Below are positions 9,001-17,287 of a stretch of DNA of 64,000 nt, piece by piece. The translations under genes were made by a program, and so were the position numbers. A model generated the notes under the pieces. The model made no database searches. It worked only from the letters and a program-made list of their open reading frames with translations, and was not told where the DNA came from. The stretch spans positions 1,612,001-1,676,000 of the forward strand of contig NC_014364.1 in the NCBI RefSeq assembly GCF_000143985.1, read 5' to 3'. The stretch is from Sediminispirochaeta smaragdinae DSM 11293. GTDB taxonomy: Bacteria; Spirochaetota; Spirochaetia; DSM-16054; Sediminispirochaetaceae. The stretch's first letter is position 1; every line of letters begins with the position of its first letter.

Positions 9001-9882
9001 ATGAAAAGAAGATCAATTCGGCAGCTTGTTTTTGGTTCGGCGGCCATAATGTTTGTCATGTGGTTTGCATCATGTGCAACCGCTCCTGAGGCTGACGTTG
9101 CACAACCTGAGCCAATAAAAGAAGAGAAAGCCCAAAAACCTGTCGTTGTTATCGAAACGGTCTACTTGGTAAGCGAGGAACAATCTTGGTTTGCCGATGG
9201 GGTGGCCGATGAACGGCGGGTGAATAGGTACGATGAAGCAACGACCAATAAGCTTGAGTCCCAGCTCTATGATGCGGAGCAGAAGCTTCAGGAACGTACA
9301 ATCTATGAATGGAAAGAGGGTTTGCTGCTCTCTGAACGAACCGAAAATGGTGCAGGGGAGGCGACTTCAACTCACCGTTATGAGTATGGCAACTCTCTCC
9401 TCGTCGAGGACCGACTCTTCGATCAAAACGACGAGCTGCAGACTCGTCTCCACTGGGATTACGATGCGGAAGGAAGAAAAATACGGTGGGAGGTCTACAA
9501 CGGTAGCGGTGCACTGCTTGCCTATACACTCTTTCACTATGAAGGCGGCAGACTCAGCAGCACCGAGAATTACAATCCTGCAGGTGGTCTTGAAGAGCTA
9601 TTCGAAAGTGAATATGAGAATGGTCTTCTTGTAAAACGTTCTCAGTATGATCAGAATAAAAAGCTTGAATCATATACAAGCTACCGATATGAAAACGCTC
9701 TTTTGGTAGAGGAGATCGAACATAGAAAAAACGGCACCGTAATCCGGAAAACCCTTTATCGGAACAACGAAGAGGGAATGCCTGTTGAGATTACCTATCT
9801 GGATGCATCCGATAATGTCTTGGAACGGATCACGAAAACATATATTGCAAGAAGCGTAACCAGGACAGTCGGAGAGGAGTAA
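9001..9882 (+). CDS. Lipoprotein with YD/RHS-like degenerate repeats
   Basis: 293 residues from the ATG at 9001, preceded by GCGGAGGAA; an upstream GTG at 8956 is less likely. The N-terminus is a lipoprotein signal with a lipobox ending in WFASC. The mature part is made of roughly 20-residue beta-rich units of the form YEYGNSLLVEDRLFD, FHYEGGRLSSTENY, YENGLLVKRSQYD and YRYENALLVEEIEH. These resemble the RHS/YD or MORN-like repeats of YwqK-type proteins. No catalytic residues are evident. It lies between rsmA and the second HEAT gene, seven bases before the latter, and is probably co-transcribed. A cell-envelope structural or binding role is inferred only. Confidence 0.75.
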   Translation: MKRRSIRQLVFGSAAIMFVMWFASCATAPEADVAQPEPIKEEKAQKPVVVIETVYLVSEEQSWFADGVADERRVNRYDEATTNKLESQLYDAEQKLQERTIYEWKEGLLLSERTENGAGEATSTHRYEYGNSLLVEDRLFDQNDELQTRLHWDYDAEGRKIRWEVYNGSGALLAYTLFHYEGGRLSSTENYNPAGGLEELFESEYENGLLVKRSQYDQNKKLESYTSYRYENALLVEEIEHRKNGTVIRKTLYRNNEEGMPVEITYLDASDNVLERITKTYIARSVTRTVGEE

Positions 9883-9889
9883 AGTAGGA

Positions 9890-11092
9890 ATGAACGTCAA
9901 AGTTTTTCGAGGATTAGCTGTTTTGTTTGTTCTGACGGCCGTCTTGCCGCTGAGTGCGAACGAAGTTACCGCGGTGTGGGGACGTCTGTACGGACGAGCA
10001 TCGACGGTCGACCATAAGTTGGCAATCATGCAAAGCATCGTGGAACAGCACGATCGAGACATGATTCCCGTTCTCACTTCGGCCCTGGATGAGCAGGTTA
10101 GAAACCTCAACAATCAAAGGTCGACCACGGAACAGACGCAAACCTATGAGCTAATCAAGATGATTGTAAAAGAGCTCGGCCGCCTTAAGGCATCCCAAGC
10201 CGCAACCTACACCTGGGAGGTCGTTGAGGCCGTCGATGATCCTTTTCTCAAAGGGGAAGCGGTTATTGCGCTTGGGAAGATGGGTGCACGCCAGTATGCC
10301 GGGCAGATGGCAACCATGTTGCGCAACCTCAATTTTAATTATGATGAGATTGAGAATCAGCGGGCGAATGAGGTCTTTGCCTATGCACTTGTACTCGCCT
10401 TGGAGCGTTTGAAGGCAGAAGAGGGATACGAGCCCATCTTTTTTGCATCCATGGGCTGGTATTCATCCCTCAGCGGTGTGAAAGAACGTGCAAAGCAGGC
10501 TTTGTCGGTCATTGTGGAAGACCCCACACAACAGCTGCATTCCATCATGGAAAATAACGAACGGTATTCGGTAAAAACGGCTGCCCTTGATGCTGGGCTT
10601 GCTTCTCAGGCTCCTGATGAGGCGAAGGCCTCATTGGCGACTTTTGCTTTGCAGGAAGGGCTTCGCTATACGGCAAAGGATGGAATAGAGAAACGGGAGC
10701 TCAAAAGCCTCAGGCTGTCGGCACTTCGTGCCATCGGAGCGCTTCAGACGAAAGAACCCGCTGCGGTCGAGCCTATGCAGTCAATGCTCATCGGCTATCA
10801 GACCAATAGAATCTACGAAGAAGATACGATGCTTACTCTTCTCGATGCGATGGGCGGCTTTCAGGATGATGAGGTTGCTAAGGCTCTTGCCTTTTTTCTC
10901 AGTTACCAAACCGAGCGACGGCAATATGGGGCAAGCGATTCTCTTCGGATTGCCAAGGCAACCATCCAGGCCTTGGGATCAACCGGCAGTTCCGCCGGAT
11001 TTGAGGCTCTTACCATGGTAACTGTTTCGGAATTTTGGGAAGGGTCCGTGAGAAGAGAGGCAAAGGCTGCTCTTCAAAAGCTCAATCCTTAG
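9890..11092 (+). CDS. Exported HEAT-repeat protein (paralogue 2)
   Basis: 400 residues from the ATG at 9890, with AAAGTAGGA upstream. A signal peptide (about 24 residues, ending near LSANEV) leads into HEAT-like helical pairs such as EAVIALGKMGARQYAGQMA and ALRAIGALQTKEPAAVEPMQ. Its architecture, with short signal and solenoid to the C-terminus ending in a final AALQKLNP-type helix, parallels the protein at 5421-6638, which ends AREALDNLKN, so the two are likely paralogues. It is the last gene of the plus-strand run and is followed by a terminator at 11171-11209. Function unknown; a scaffold in the periplasm is inferred. Confidence 0.78.
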   Translation: MNVKVFRGLAVLFVLTAVLPLSANEVTAVWGRLYGRASTVDHKLAIMQSIVEQHDRDMIPVLTSALDEQVRNLNNQRSTTEQTQTYELIKMIVKELGRLKASQAATYTWEVVEAVDDPFLKGEAVIALGKMGARQYAGQMATMLRNLNFNYDEIENQRANEVFAYALVLALERLKAEEGYEPIFFASMGWYSSLSGVKERAKQALSVIVEDPTQQLHSIMENNERYSVKTAALDAGLASQAPDEAKASLATFALQEGLRYTAKDGIEKRELKSLRLSALRAIGALQTKEPAAVEPMQSMLIGYQTNRIYEEDTMLTLLDAMGGFQDDEVAKALAFFLSYQTERRQYGASDSLRIAKATIQALGSTGSSAGFEALTMVTVSEFWEGSVRREAKAALQKLNP

Positions 11093-11118
11093 GAGCGTAT
11101 AAGAACAAAAAAAAGACT

Positions 11119-11152
11119 GTCCAGCTTTTGAGGTGAACCCCAAAAGCTGGAC
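11119..11152 (-). terminator. Intrinsic terminator read on the minus strand
   Basis: A perfect 11-bp inverted repeat, GTCCAGCTTTT pairing with AAAAGCTGGAC around a 12-base loop. On the minus strand it is followed by a run of eight T (the A-tract at 11107-11114), as expected for termination of the TetR transcript coming from 11272. On the plus strand no T-run follows, so its direction is minus. Confidence 0.75.
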
Positions 11153-11170
11153 GGCCTATTACTTATTGTA

Positions 11171-11209
11171 AGGATTGAATCCTGTATTGCACAGGGCTCA
11201 ATCCTTTTT
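11171..11209 (+). terminator. Intrinsic terminator after HEAT paralogue 2
   Basis: AGGATTGA pairs with TCAATCCT, and CCTGT with ACAGG inside, followed by TTTTT at 11204-11208 on the plus strand. It would end the run from 4354 to 11092. Together with 11119-11152 it forms a pair of convergent terminators. Confidence 0.7.
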
Positions 11210-11271
11210 GTTTCTATATTAATTGCGCCTATGAAAAAGAAGTGATCACCGATCTTTCCGTAATGCTATTA

Positions 11272-11859
11272 TTATGCAGCAAGCGTCATTCGTAGGTCTT
11301 GCCATACCGACTTATAGCGCTTCAATGGAGAGGGTGAATAATCGATTGTGTTGCGGCGGGAGGCGACAATAAACGATCCTCCTATCATGGCCGCAATATT
11401 CTCCGTCTCCAGATCTTTCCTGATGATTCCCTGGCTCTGTCCCTCTTCTATTGTTTTTATGATTCCTGTGTAATCGTTTTTTCTAAGTTCCCCAACGCGT
11501 TTTCTCAGATCCTCATAGGCTTGAAAAACCAGTTCGCTGTTTGTAATCAGAAAGCCCAAATGAGGATACTCGCTGAACACCTTACTTCGAAGGATAAAAG
11601 CGCTTCCGATGATATCCAGCGGCGATCCCTGGATTGTCTCGATTTGATCCGAAAAGTCATGATAATACTCTTCCACTACGTCGCACATTCCTTCGAAAAT
11701 TGCCTTCTTATTGGCAAAGTGCCGGTAGAGGCTCGGCTCTTTGATCTGGAGCTTTGCAGCAATATTCCGTGTTGTTGCGGCAACCAGGCCCTGCTCATGA
11801 ATCAGGTTCATGGTAACTTCGATGATCTGTCGCTGTCTTTTGGAAAAAGATTTTTTCAT
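11272..11859 (-). CDS. TetR/AcrR-family transcriptional regulator
   Basis: 195 residues from the ATG at 11859. An N-terminal TetR helix-turn-helix is clear: RQRQIIEVTMNLIHEQGL, then TTRNIAAKLQIKEPSLYRHFANKKAIFEG, where SLYRHFANK is the recognition-helix signature. The C-terminal ligand-binding part is helical and not diagnostic. A longer start at 11904 has no ribosome site. Before 11859 there is at most a weak GGGA; a promoter-like TTGCCC-18-GATAAC element ends six bases before the ATG, so the mRNA may be leaderless. The target genes are unknown; pta lies upstream on the same strand. Confidence 0.85.
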   Translation of the reverse strand: MKKSFSKRQRQIIEVTMNLIHEQGLVAATTRNIAAKLQIKEPSLYRHFANKKAIFEGMCDVVEEYYHDFSDQIETIQGSPLDIIGSAFILRSKVFSEYPHLGFLITNSELVFQAYEDLRKRVGELRKNDYTGIIKTIEEGQSQGIIRKDLETENIAAMIGGSFIVASRRNTIDYSPSPLKRYKSVWQDLRMTLAA

Positions 11860-11865
11860 TGTGTA

Positions 11866-11895
11866 GTTATCCCGTCTAAACTCTCTATTGGGCAA
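11866..11895 (-). promoter_or_regulatory. Candidate promoter of the TetR gene
   Basis: On the minus strand, TTGCCC (11890-11895) is followed after 18 bases by GATAAC (11866-11871), then six bases and the ATG at 11859. Transcription would start at or next to the A of the ATG. The match to consensus is moderate. Confidence 0.4.
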
Positions 11896-11905
11896 TGACG
11901 CCATT

Positions 11906-11935
11906 GCTTACGCCGCTCGAAAGCGGACCGTAAGC
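11906..11935. repeat. Inverted repeat between pta and the TetR gene
   Basis: GCTTACG-CCGCT, then CGAA, then AGCGG-(AC)-CGTAAGC forms a 12-bp stem with a two-base bulge and a four-base loop. It lies just upstream of the candidate TetR promoter and downstream of pta. No T-run follows on the minus strand, so it is a poor intrinsic terminator; an operator or an mRNA-end stabiliser for pta are alternatives. Confidence 0.45.
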
Positions 11936-12023
11936 ATACACCTAAAGATAAATACATGGCGAACCAAGATCCTGAGCAGTGAAGCCCGATTGTGAACGAG
12001 TCTCCGTTCGCCGGTCTCCTCCC

Positions 12024-13019
12024 TCATTTTGCCTGAGCCAGGGTAATAGCGCTGGTGGTGACAATATCCTCCACACTGCATCCTCTTGAGAGATCGCTAA
12101 CCGGCTTCGCAAAGCCCTGAAGTGCGGGACCGAATGCTTCGGCTCCTGCCAAACGCTGTACCAGTTTGTAACCGATATTTCCCGCCTGAAGATCGGGAAA
12201 AACCAAGACATTTGCTTTCCCTGCGACCTTGGATCCTGGGGCCTTTTTCTCTGCAACCGACTGCACCAATGCCGCATCCGCCTGTAATTCACCATCGATA
12301 TTCAGATCGGGGCATTTTTCTTTAACAATCTTCAGCGCTTCTCGAACCTTGTCGACGTTGGGATGTTCTGCCGACCCCTTGGTCGAGAAACTCAGCAATG
12401 CTACCACCGGTTCGGCATCCAGGAATGTTCGGCAACTTTCACTACTGGCAATGGCAATCTCCGCCAGTTGTTCCGCAGTAGGATCGGGAATTGTTGCACA
12501 GTCGGCAAAAATCAGATTACCATCGACACCCCAGCTCTTGTCCTGCATCGCCATGACGAAACAGCTGCTGGCGTATGTGACTCCCGGCTTTGTTTTTATG
12601 ATGGTAAAGGCCGATCGCAGTACATTCCCTGTGGAGTTTTCCGCACCTGCAACCATGGCATCCGCATTTCCTTTGCGAACCATCATTGCGCCCCAGTTAA
12701 GCGGCAAAAGGATCTGCTTTTTCGCCTCTTCTTCAGTCATGCCTTTATGCTTGCGCAGTTGAAAAAGTTCTGCGGAAAAGTCATCAAAATAAGAAGAGCT
12801 TGATGGGTCGAGAATCGTGACCCCGGAGAGATCGGCCCCTGCATGTTGTGCCGCTTTTGTTACCTCTGCTTCCTTGCCCAATACCGTTACTGCGGAAGCA
12901 ATGCCCTTTTTGAGAATCTCTCCCGCCGCCTTAAGAGTCCTTGCCTCGGTCCCCTCGGGGAGAACCAGGCTTTTTTTCATGCTCTTTGCTTTTTCCTTCA
13001 TCTTTTCGGCAAACGTCAT
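12024..13019 (-). CDS. pta: Phosphate acetyltransferase
   Basis: 331 residues from the ATG at 13019, preceded by AAGGAGC; the open frame extends 52 residues further but without homology-like sequence. Short, single-domain Pta: [19 protein letters not shown] at the N-terminus, the substrate loop around [22 protein letters not shown], and the C-terminal [35 protein letters not shown] block. It interconverts acetyl-CoA and acetyl phosphate, giving ATP with acetate kinase during fermentation. No ack gene is in the window. Length matches type-I Pta of spirochaetes and clostridia. Confidence 0.95.
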   Translation of the reverse strand: MTFAEKMKEKAKSMKKSLVLPEGTEARTLKAAGEILKKGIASAVTVLGKEAEVTKAAQHAGADLSGVTILDPSSSSYFDDFSAELFQLRKHKGMTEEEAKKQILLPLNWGAMMVRKGNADAMVAGAENSTGNVLRSAFTIIKTKPGVTYASSCFVMAMQDKSWGVDGNLIFADCATIPDPTAEQLAEIAIASSESCRTFLDAEPVVALLSFSTKGSAEHPNVDKVREALKIVKEKCPDLNIDGELQADAALVQSVAEKKAPGSKVAGKANVLVFPDLQAGNIGYKLVQRLAGAEAFGPALQGFAKPVSDLSRGCSVEDIVTTSAITLAQAK

Positions 13020-13061
13020 ATTATTTTTGCTCCTTGCAATGATTGATCTTCTGATACGACC

Positions 13062-13085
13062 ATTATCATACCAAAGATACAACGA
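13062..13085 (-). promoter_or_regulatory. Candidate -10 region of pta
   Basis: On the minus strand TATGATAAT stands 43 bases before the pta ATG. GATAAT is at 13062-13067, and TTCACC lies 18 bases upstream of it. The -35 match is weak, so only the -10 is persuasive. Confidence 0.35.
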
Positions 13086-13154
13086 GGTGAACAGCCTGTT
13101 TTCCTTCTTGGTTTTTCCTTCTGCCGCTTGTGCGATACGATTCAACTGAGTAGT

Positions 13155-13919
13155 ATGCCTGGTATGGTAGAACACACCGTAGGCATATATGGCCTGGGTC
13201 GTTTCGGTTCTTTTTGGGCAAAAAGCCTTGCCGCAAGCGGCTTGAAGGTCATTGGATACAACAGAAGTAAACGTGCTCTTCCCGAAGGTGTCGTTTCGGG
13301 GTCAGAAACCGAGGTGCTTTCCTGTAATACCCTTTTTTATTGCGTGGCCATAAGCTCTTTTGAAGAGGTCTTATCTCGTACGGCTGCCAAAATCGGGAAA
13401 CATACCCTTGTCTTCGATACCTGTTCCGTGAAAGTCGAACCCGTGCGGACTATGGAGCGGCTCCTGCCTCAAGGCTGTACTTTTGCAGGTTCCCATCCCA
13501 TGTTCGGCCCCGACTCCGCATCTGAAGGAATGGACGGCCTTCCCATGGTTCTTTGCCCCGGCCGCGACGATGAGGGAAAAGTCGATTTTTGGAGGCATCA
13601 TTTTTCGAAGATGGGACTTCGTGTTATTGAAATCACTGCCGATCGGCATGACAAGGAAGCGGCTTATACCCAAGGTATTACCCATGTTGTCGGGAGAATA
13701 CTTGGTGAGTTGGATCTTCATGAAAGCGAGATAGCGACCAGCGGCTATAAAAGACTTTTGCAGGTGCGTGAACAGACCTGCAACGACCCTCTGCAGCTTT
13801 TTATTGATCTGCAACGTTACAACCCCTACACTCATGGCATGCGAATGGAGTTGACCAGTGCTCTCGAGCAGATCATGACGCTTTTCGCTCAGGCCGATTT
13901 ACCGCCGGATCGCCCTTGA
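13155..13919 (+). CDS. Prephenate/arogenate dehydrogenase (TyrA-like)
   Basis: About 254 residues. The N-terminal NAD(P)-binding fold carries [11 protein letters not shown]; further motifs are [12 protein letters not shown] and [10 protein letters not shown], a substrate-binding histidine/proline signature of TyrA enzymes, and [15 protein letters not shown] in the helical dimerisation domain. The enzyme makes 4-hydroxyphenylpyruvate or tyrosine precursors from prephenate or arogenate. No ACT or chorismate mutase domain is attached. The start is uncertain: ATG at 13155 or 13164, neither with a good Shine-Dalgarno; TTG at 13128 is also in frame. The gene is divergent from pta. Confidence 0.87.
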   Translation: MPGMVEHTVGIYGLGRFGSFWAKSLAASGLKVIGYNRSKRALPEGVVSGSETEVLSCNTLFYCVAISSFEEVLSRTAAKIGKHTLVFDTCSVKVEPVRTMERLLPQGCTFAGSHPMFGPDSASEGMDGLPMVLCPGRDDEGKVDFWRHHFSKMGLRVIEITADRHDKEAAYTQGITHVVGRILGELDLHESEIATSGYKRLLQVREQTCNDPLQLFIDLQRYNPYTHGMRMELTSALEQIMTLFAQADLPPDRP

Positions 13920-13943
13920 CAGCCCCGCAGGGCCGCCTATAGG
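13916..13943 (+). promoter_or_regulatory. Sigma-70-type promoter of the bactofilin gene
   Basis: TTGACA at 13916-13921 overlaps the stop codon of the tyrA-like gene. It is followed after 16 bases by TATAGG (13938-13943), or after 18 bases by TAGGAT. This gives the bactofilin-TPR-mtaB genes their own start point. Confidence 0.6.
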
Positions 13944-13972
13944 ATAGGTGTATTATTTCGAGGAGTATGCTG

Positions 13973-14350
13973 ATGTCCGACGTCTATATCAGAGACATCG
14001 ATGAAAATGATATTGTAACTATTCTTGCTGAGGATATTGATTTTTCCGGTACCTTAAGTTTTCCGGACAGCCTTATGATCAAGGGGCGTCTGAAGGGCGA
14101 GATCGCCGCTACCGGAGATCTCTATATCGATGAGAAGGCTTATGTGGAGGCCAGGGTAGAGGCCAATATTGTCTCTGTCAAAGGCTATGTAAAGGGTGAT
14201 GTGTTTGCCCACACCAAGGTTGAGCTTTTTTCCACAGCCATGGTGGATGGTGATATCACCGCACCGGACGTTATCATGGAAAGCGGTTGCCGTTTTAACG
14301 GAATTTGCCGTATGGAGGCTCCGCCGGAACGCTCCGAAGCGAAGGAGTAG
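13973..14350 (+). CDS. Bactofilin
   Basis: 125 residues from the ATG at 13973, seven bases after CGAGGAG; the ATG at 13967 is too close to that site. The body is a right-handed beta-helix of short hydrophobic repeats of the bactofilin (DUF583) family, for example LMIKGRLKGEIAATGDLYID, KAYVEARVEANIVSVKGYV and KGDVFAHTKVELFSTAMVDGD. Bactofilins polymerise into membrane-associated filaments that organise cell shape, often with peptidoglycan enzymes. Short charged tails flank the core. It is followed after seven bases by an exported TPR protein, a pairing that suggests a joint envelope role. Confidence 0.92.
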   Translation: MSDVYIRDIDENDIVTILAEDIDFSGTLSFPDSLMIKGRLKGEIAATGDLYIDEKAYVEARVEANIVSVKGYVKGDVFAHTKVELFSTAMVDGDITAPDVIMESGCRFNGICRMEAPPERSEAKE

Positions 14351-14357
14351 GGTGGTA

Positions 14358-14996
14358 ATGATAAGCAAAAGAGGGATACGATTACTCTTTATTCCGCTCT
14401 TGATGGTTGCGGCTGTGGAGTTTTCCTCGGCTCAGGAACGTCCCGATGCACTAAAGCTCTATCGTGACGGAAGCTATGACCAGGCGGTCGAGGTCTGTAA
14501 GCAGGAGCTCGAAGCGACTCCGGAAAATATGGATTCCTATTCGGTACTCTGCTGGAGTCTTCTTCGAAGCGGTAAGTACGACGAGGCCCTCGAGTGGGCC
14601 AGAAAGGGAATGCAGGTCAGCCGCTACGATGCCCGCATGGTCGAGGTGATGGGCGAGGGGTATTACTACAAGGGAAACAACCTCGACGCTTTGAAATGGT
14701 TCGAAGAGTATGTGACAATTGCTCCCACAGGTATGCGGATCGATTCCGTTTATTATCTTATGGGGGAGATTTTCATACGGATGGGTGAATACAACCATGC
14801 CGATATCGCCCTTACCACCGCGGTGTATCACACCGATTCGGTGGCGAGATGGTGGGCACGGCTTGGTTATGCACGGGAGATGGCCGAAGACTACCGTTAT
14901 GCGCTTGCTGCATACAACAAGGCCCTCGACTTAAACTCACGACTTTCCGATGCTGTCCGTGGAAAAGAGCGGGTGGAAACAAAGTTGAGGGGTTGA
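14358..14996 (+). CDS. Exported TPR-repeat protein
   Basis: 212 residues starting at ATG 14358 in the sequence GGTGGTAATG. The signal peptide ends near EFSSAQ. Several tetratricopeptide repeats follow: ALKLYRDGSYDQAVEVCKQEL, VLCWSLLRSGKYDEALEWARKG, EGYYYKGNNLDALKWFEEY and GEIFIRMGEYNHADIALTTA. TPR proteins mediate protein-protein contacts. It stands between bactofilin and mtaB, and its TGA overlaps the mtaB ATG by one base (TGATG), so translation is coupled. Confidence 0.87.
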   Translation: MISKRGIRLLFIPLLMVAAVEFSSAQERPDALKLYRDGSYDQAVEVCKQELEATPENMDSYSVLCWSLLRSGKYDEALEWARKGMQVSRYDARMVEVMGEGYYYKGNNLDALKWFEEYVTIAPTGMRIDSVYYLMGEIFIRMGEYNHADIALTTAVYHTDSVARWWARLGYAREMAEDYRYALAAYNKALDLNSRLSDAVRGKERVETKLRG

Positions 14997-16357
14997 TGCG
15001 GGTCTCTTTCTTTACCCTCGGCTGTAAACTCAATCAGAGTGAGAGTGAGGCCCTGGCGACCGCCTTCGGACGCCGGGGTTTTTCTTTAGTCCCTCCTTCC
15101 GCAAAAGGAAAGGCCGAAGTCTTTGTGGTGAATAGCTGTACCGTTACCAGTAAGGCCGAACAGAAGGCCCGGAGAATGATACGCTCCTTTGCCAGAAATA
15201 ATCCCTTGTCGGTGGTTCTTGTCACCGGCTGCTATGCCCAGATGGATCCCGATCAGGTTGCCGCCCTTGGCGAGAATGTGGTTGTGCTGCCCCTCTCTGC
15301 GAAGGCCTCGATCCTTGATTTGCCAGAATTCCTTGAAAGTGCCGCCGGCGGCTATACCCTTCTGGATGCGGTGCAAAGCTTTGCCCGGGAAAAAAGTGCT
15401 GCGGCATTCGCCGGCGACCCTTCGGCTTCCGATCGCTTCCGCTTTGAGATCTCCGGGGCCGAAAAATCGGGACGGAGCAGGGGCTTTCTCAAAATCCAGG
15501 ATGGCTGCGACAATGCATGTACCTATTGTCGGGTACGTCTCGCCCGGGGGCCCTCGGTTTCGCTTGCTTCTTCCGAGGTCCTGCGGCGTGCAGCAGCCCT
15601 CGCAGACGAGGGCTTCGGCGAAATTGTACTAACCGGTGTTAATCTTACTGCTTGGCAGGAGGGGGATCTCCGCTTTGCCGATCTTCTTGCCCTCATGACA
15701 TCTGATTCCCGTGCTTATCGCATCCGTCTCTCCAGTACCGAACCCGATGCCATTGATGAGAAGCTTGCCTCAGCCGCGTCTTCTCCCAGGGTACGCCCCC
15801 ACTTCCATCTTCCCGTTCAAAGCGGATCCGATACCGTTCTCGCTTCCGTGGGAAGGCACTACACCGCAGACGATGTTCTGCGCGCCGTAGCGCTGCTTCG
15901 AAAAGCCAAAGAAGACCCATTCCTTGCTGCCGACATTATCGTCGGTCTTCCCGGAGAGAGCGATGCCGACTTTGAGGCAACCCTTTCTCTTGTCGAACGC
16001 TGCGGATTCGCCCACATCCACGCCTTTCCCTTTAGCCCCCGTCCGGGAACACCCCTCTATACGGCCCGGGGGAGGGTCCCCGAGCGAATTGCCGCCGAGA
16101 GGATGGTGGAAATCGGCCGACTTTCTTCCCAACTTCATGCATCTTTTGTTGCCAGACGGGCAGGAAGCCAGGAAGAGGCCGTCATTGAACGGCTGCCCGA
16201 GAATGGTCAGGCTCTGGTGCTGACCGACCGCTATCTTCACCTTCCCTGCGATGCCATTCCTCCATCCGAAAAACGGGGCGATCTCTGTCGTGTGCTTCTC
16301 GACTATGAGCCTGATTCGGAATCGTTGAGGGCAACATTTATTCAGGAAATCAAATAA
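14996..16357 (+). CDS. mtaB: tRNA t6A37 methylthiotransferase MtaB
   Basis: 453 residues. The N-terminal UPF0004 domain begins MRVSFFTLGCKLNQSE and carries three cluster-binding cysteines (LGCKLN, VNSCTV, TGCYAQ). The radical-SAM motif is GCDNACTYC near residue 165, followed by FHLPVQSGSDTVL and FPFSPRPGTPLY, and a short TRAM-like tail. The cysteine spacing and the LGCKLN start are typical of the MtaB branch rather than MiaB or RimO. It converts t6A37 to ms2t6A37 in tRNAs reading ANN codons. The start overlaps the preceding stop and has TTGAGGGG upstream. Confidence 0.92.
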   Translation: MRVSFFTLGCKLNQSESEALATAFGRRGFSLVPPSAKGKAEVFVVNSCTVTSKAEQKARRMIRSFARNNPLSVVLVTGCYAQMDPDQVAALGENVVVLPLSAKASILDLPEFLESAAGGYTLLDAVQSFAREKSAAAFAGDPSASDRFRFEISGAEKSGRSRGFLKIQDGCDNACTYCRVRLARGPSVSLASSEVLRRAAALADEGFGEIVLTGVNLTAWQEGDLRFADLLALMTSDSRAYRIRLSSTEPDAIDEKLASAASSPRVRPHFHLPVQSGSDTVLASVGRHYTADDVLRAVALLRKAKEDPFLAADIIVGLPGESDADFEATLSLVERCGFAHIHAFPFSPRPGTPLYTARGRVPERIAAERMVEIGRLSSQLHASFVARRAGSQEEAVIERLPENGQALVLTDRYLHLPCDAIPPSEKRGDLCRVLLDYEPDSESLRATFIQEIK

Positions 16358-16394
16358 CTCTAAAAAGCTTTTTTTGTCATTTTGGTATTGTTTT

Positions 16395-16423
16395 TTGGAA
16401 TTCCAGGTGCTACACTTTGTTAT
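16395..16423 (+). promoter_or_regulatory. Candidate promoter of the lipoprotein/barrel cluster
   Basis: TTGGAA at 16395-16400 is followed after exactly 17 bases by TGTTAT at 16418-16423. It lies in the 131-base gap between mtaB and the first lipoprotein gene, leaving a leader of roughly 60 bases. An AT-rich AAAAAGCTTTTTTT just upstream could end mtaB transcription weakly. Confidence 0.5.
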
Positions 16424-16488
16424 GTAAGTTTTTGTAAACTATGTAAAACAAAATTTGAACAATAACTGCCATCAAAAAGGAGGAACCT

Positions 16489-17274
16489 ATGGAAAAAAGG
16501 CTCCCGTTCTTTATTGTTGCCTTGTCGCTCATCCTGCTCGGCAGCTGCAGTGGAAATCTCTTTATGGATGCAGGGCTTGAGAAAGGCCCGGATTTCGATG
16601 CGGATGTGACCATTACCGATTCCAACGTCATGTCCTATAGTGAGGATATTTTCGACGGTGAGATCTCCGAGTCTCTGAGTTCATCCGAGGCTCAGACGGC
16701 CTATGACAATTTACTTGACTATGCAACAGACGGCGGCACTGCGGATGCGGATACTCCCAAAAAACAGGCAGCGGCTGCTGCGGCCGGTAAGGTAATGATC
16801 GAAAGCAACGATGACGCCAAGGAGCTTGTCAACAGCCTTCCGGACATCATCAGTGAGCTGACCGATGACGACCCCGATGACCCTGAAGACCTGATCGCCA
16901 CCTTTGTTCCCAGCGATCTGAAGAACGACAAAACGGCATTTACCGAGGCAATCAATGATTTGCTTGCCGCTGCGGATGCCTTCAATGCTCTTGGTAGTGG
17001 TTTATCCGATACTGATGATCCCGGTGATATCGGCCTCAGCGACGGGGACGCAGGCGGAATCGCCCAGATGGCCATCGTCGCCATCGTGGTGAGTACTGCA
17101 GTCGATAATCTGGGAAGTGTAGAGAATCTCTGGACCCTCGTGCAGGATCCGACGGATCCGAGTGTTCAGTTTTCCGATGGATATGACCCTTTTGATGAGT
17201 TGGATGAGGGCTCTGAGAATATTAGTAGCCTTTCCAACATCATTTCCTGGGCGAGATTGGATACTACGTTCTAA
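16489..17274 (+). CDS. Acidic lipoprotein of barrel module, copy 1
   Basis: 261 residues from ATG 16489 with AAAGGAGGAA upstream. The signal ends in a lipobox, LILLGSCSGN. The mature chain is rich in Asp and Ala, predicted mostly helical, with acidic stretches such as TDDDPDDPEDL and SDTDDPGDIGLSDGD. No known domain is recognised. Fourteen bases separate it from the barrel gene at 17288, and the same lipoprotein-then-barrel order follows immediately downstream (18455 and 19130). I infer an accessory lipoprotein for the neighbouring outer-membrane barrel, but no motif proves it. Confidence 0.75.
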   Translation: MEKRLPFFIVALSLILLGSCSGNLFMDAGLEKGPDFDADVTITDSNVMSYSEDIFDGEISESLSSSEAQTAYDNLLDYATDGGTADADTPKKQAAAAAAGKVMIESNDDAKELVNSLPDIISELTDDDPDDPEDLIATFVPSDLKNDKTAFTEAINDLLAAADAFNALGSGLSDTDDPGDIGLSDGDAGGIAQMAIVAIVVSTAVDNLGSVENLWTLVQDPTDPSVQFSDGYDPFDELDEGSENISSLSNIISWARLDTTF

Positions 17275-17287
17275 AGGAGGTACGTGA

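Noticed and set aside
12229-12762. 177-residue open frame opposite pta
   Set aside because: Shadow of the conserved pta frame, without start signals.
14196-14357. N-terminal extension of the TPR protein
   Set aside because: It overlaps the end of bactofilin in another frame; the signal peptide starts at ATG 14358.
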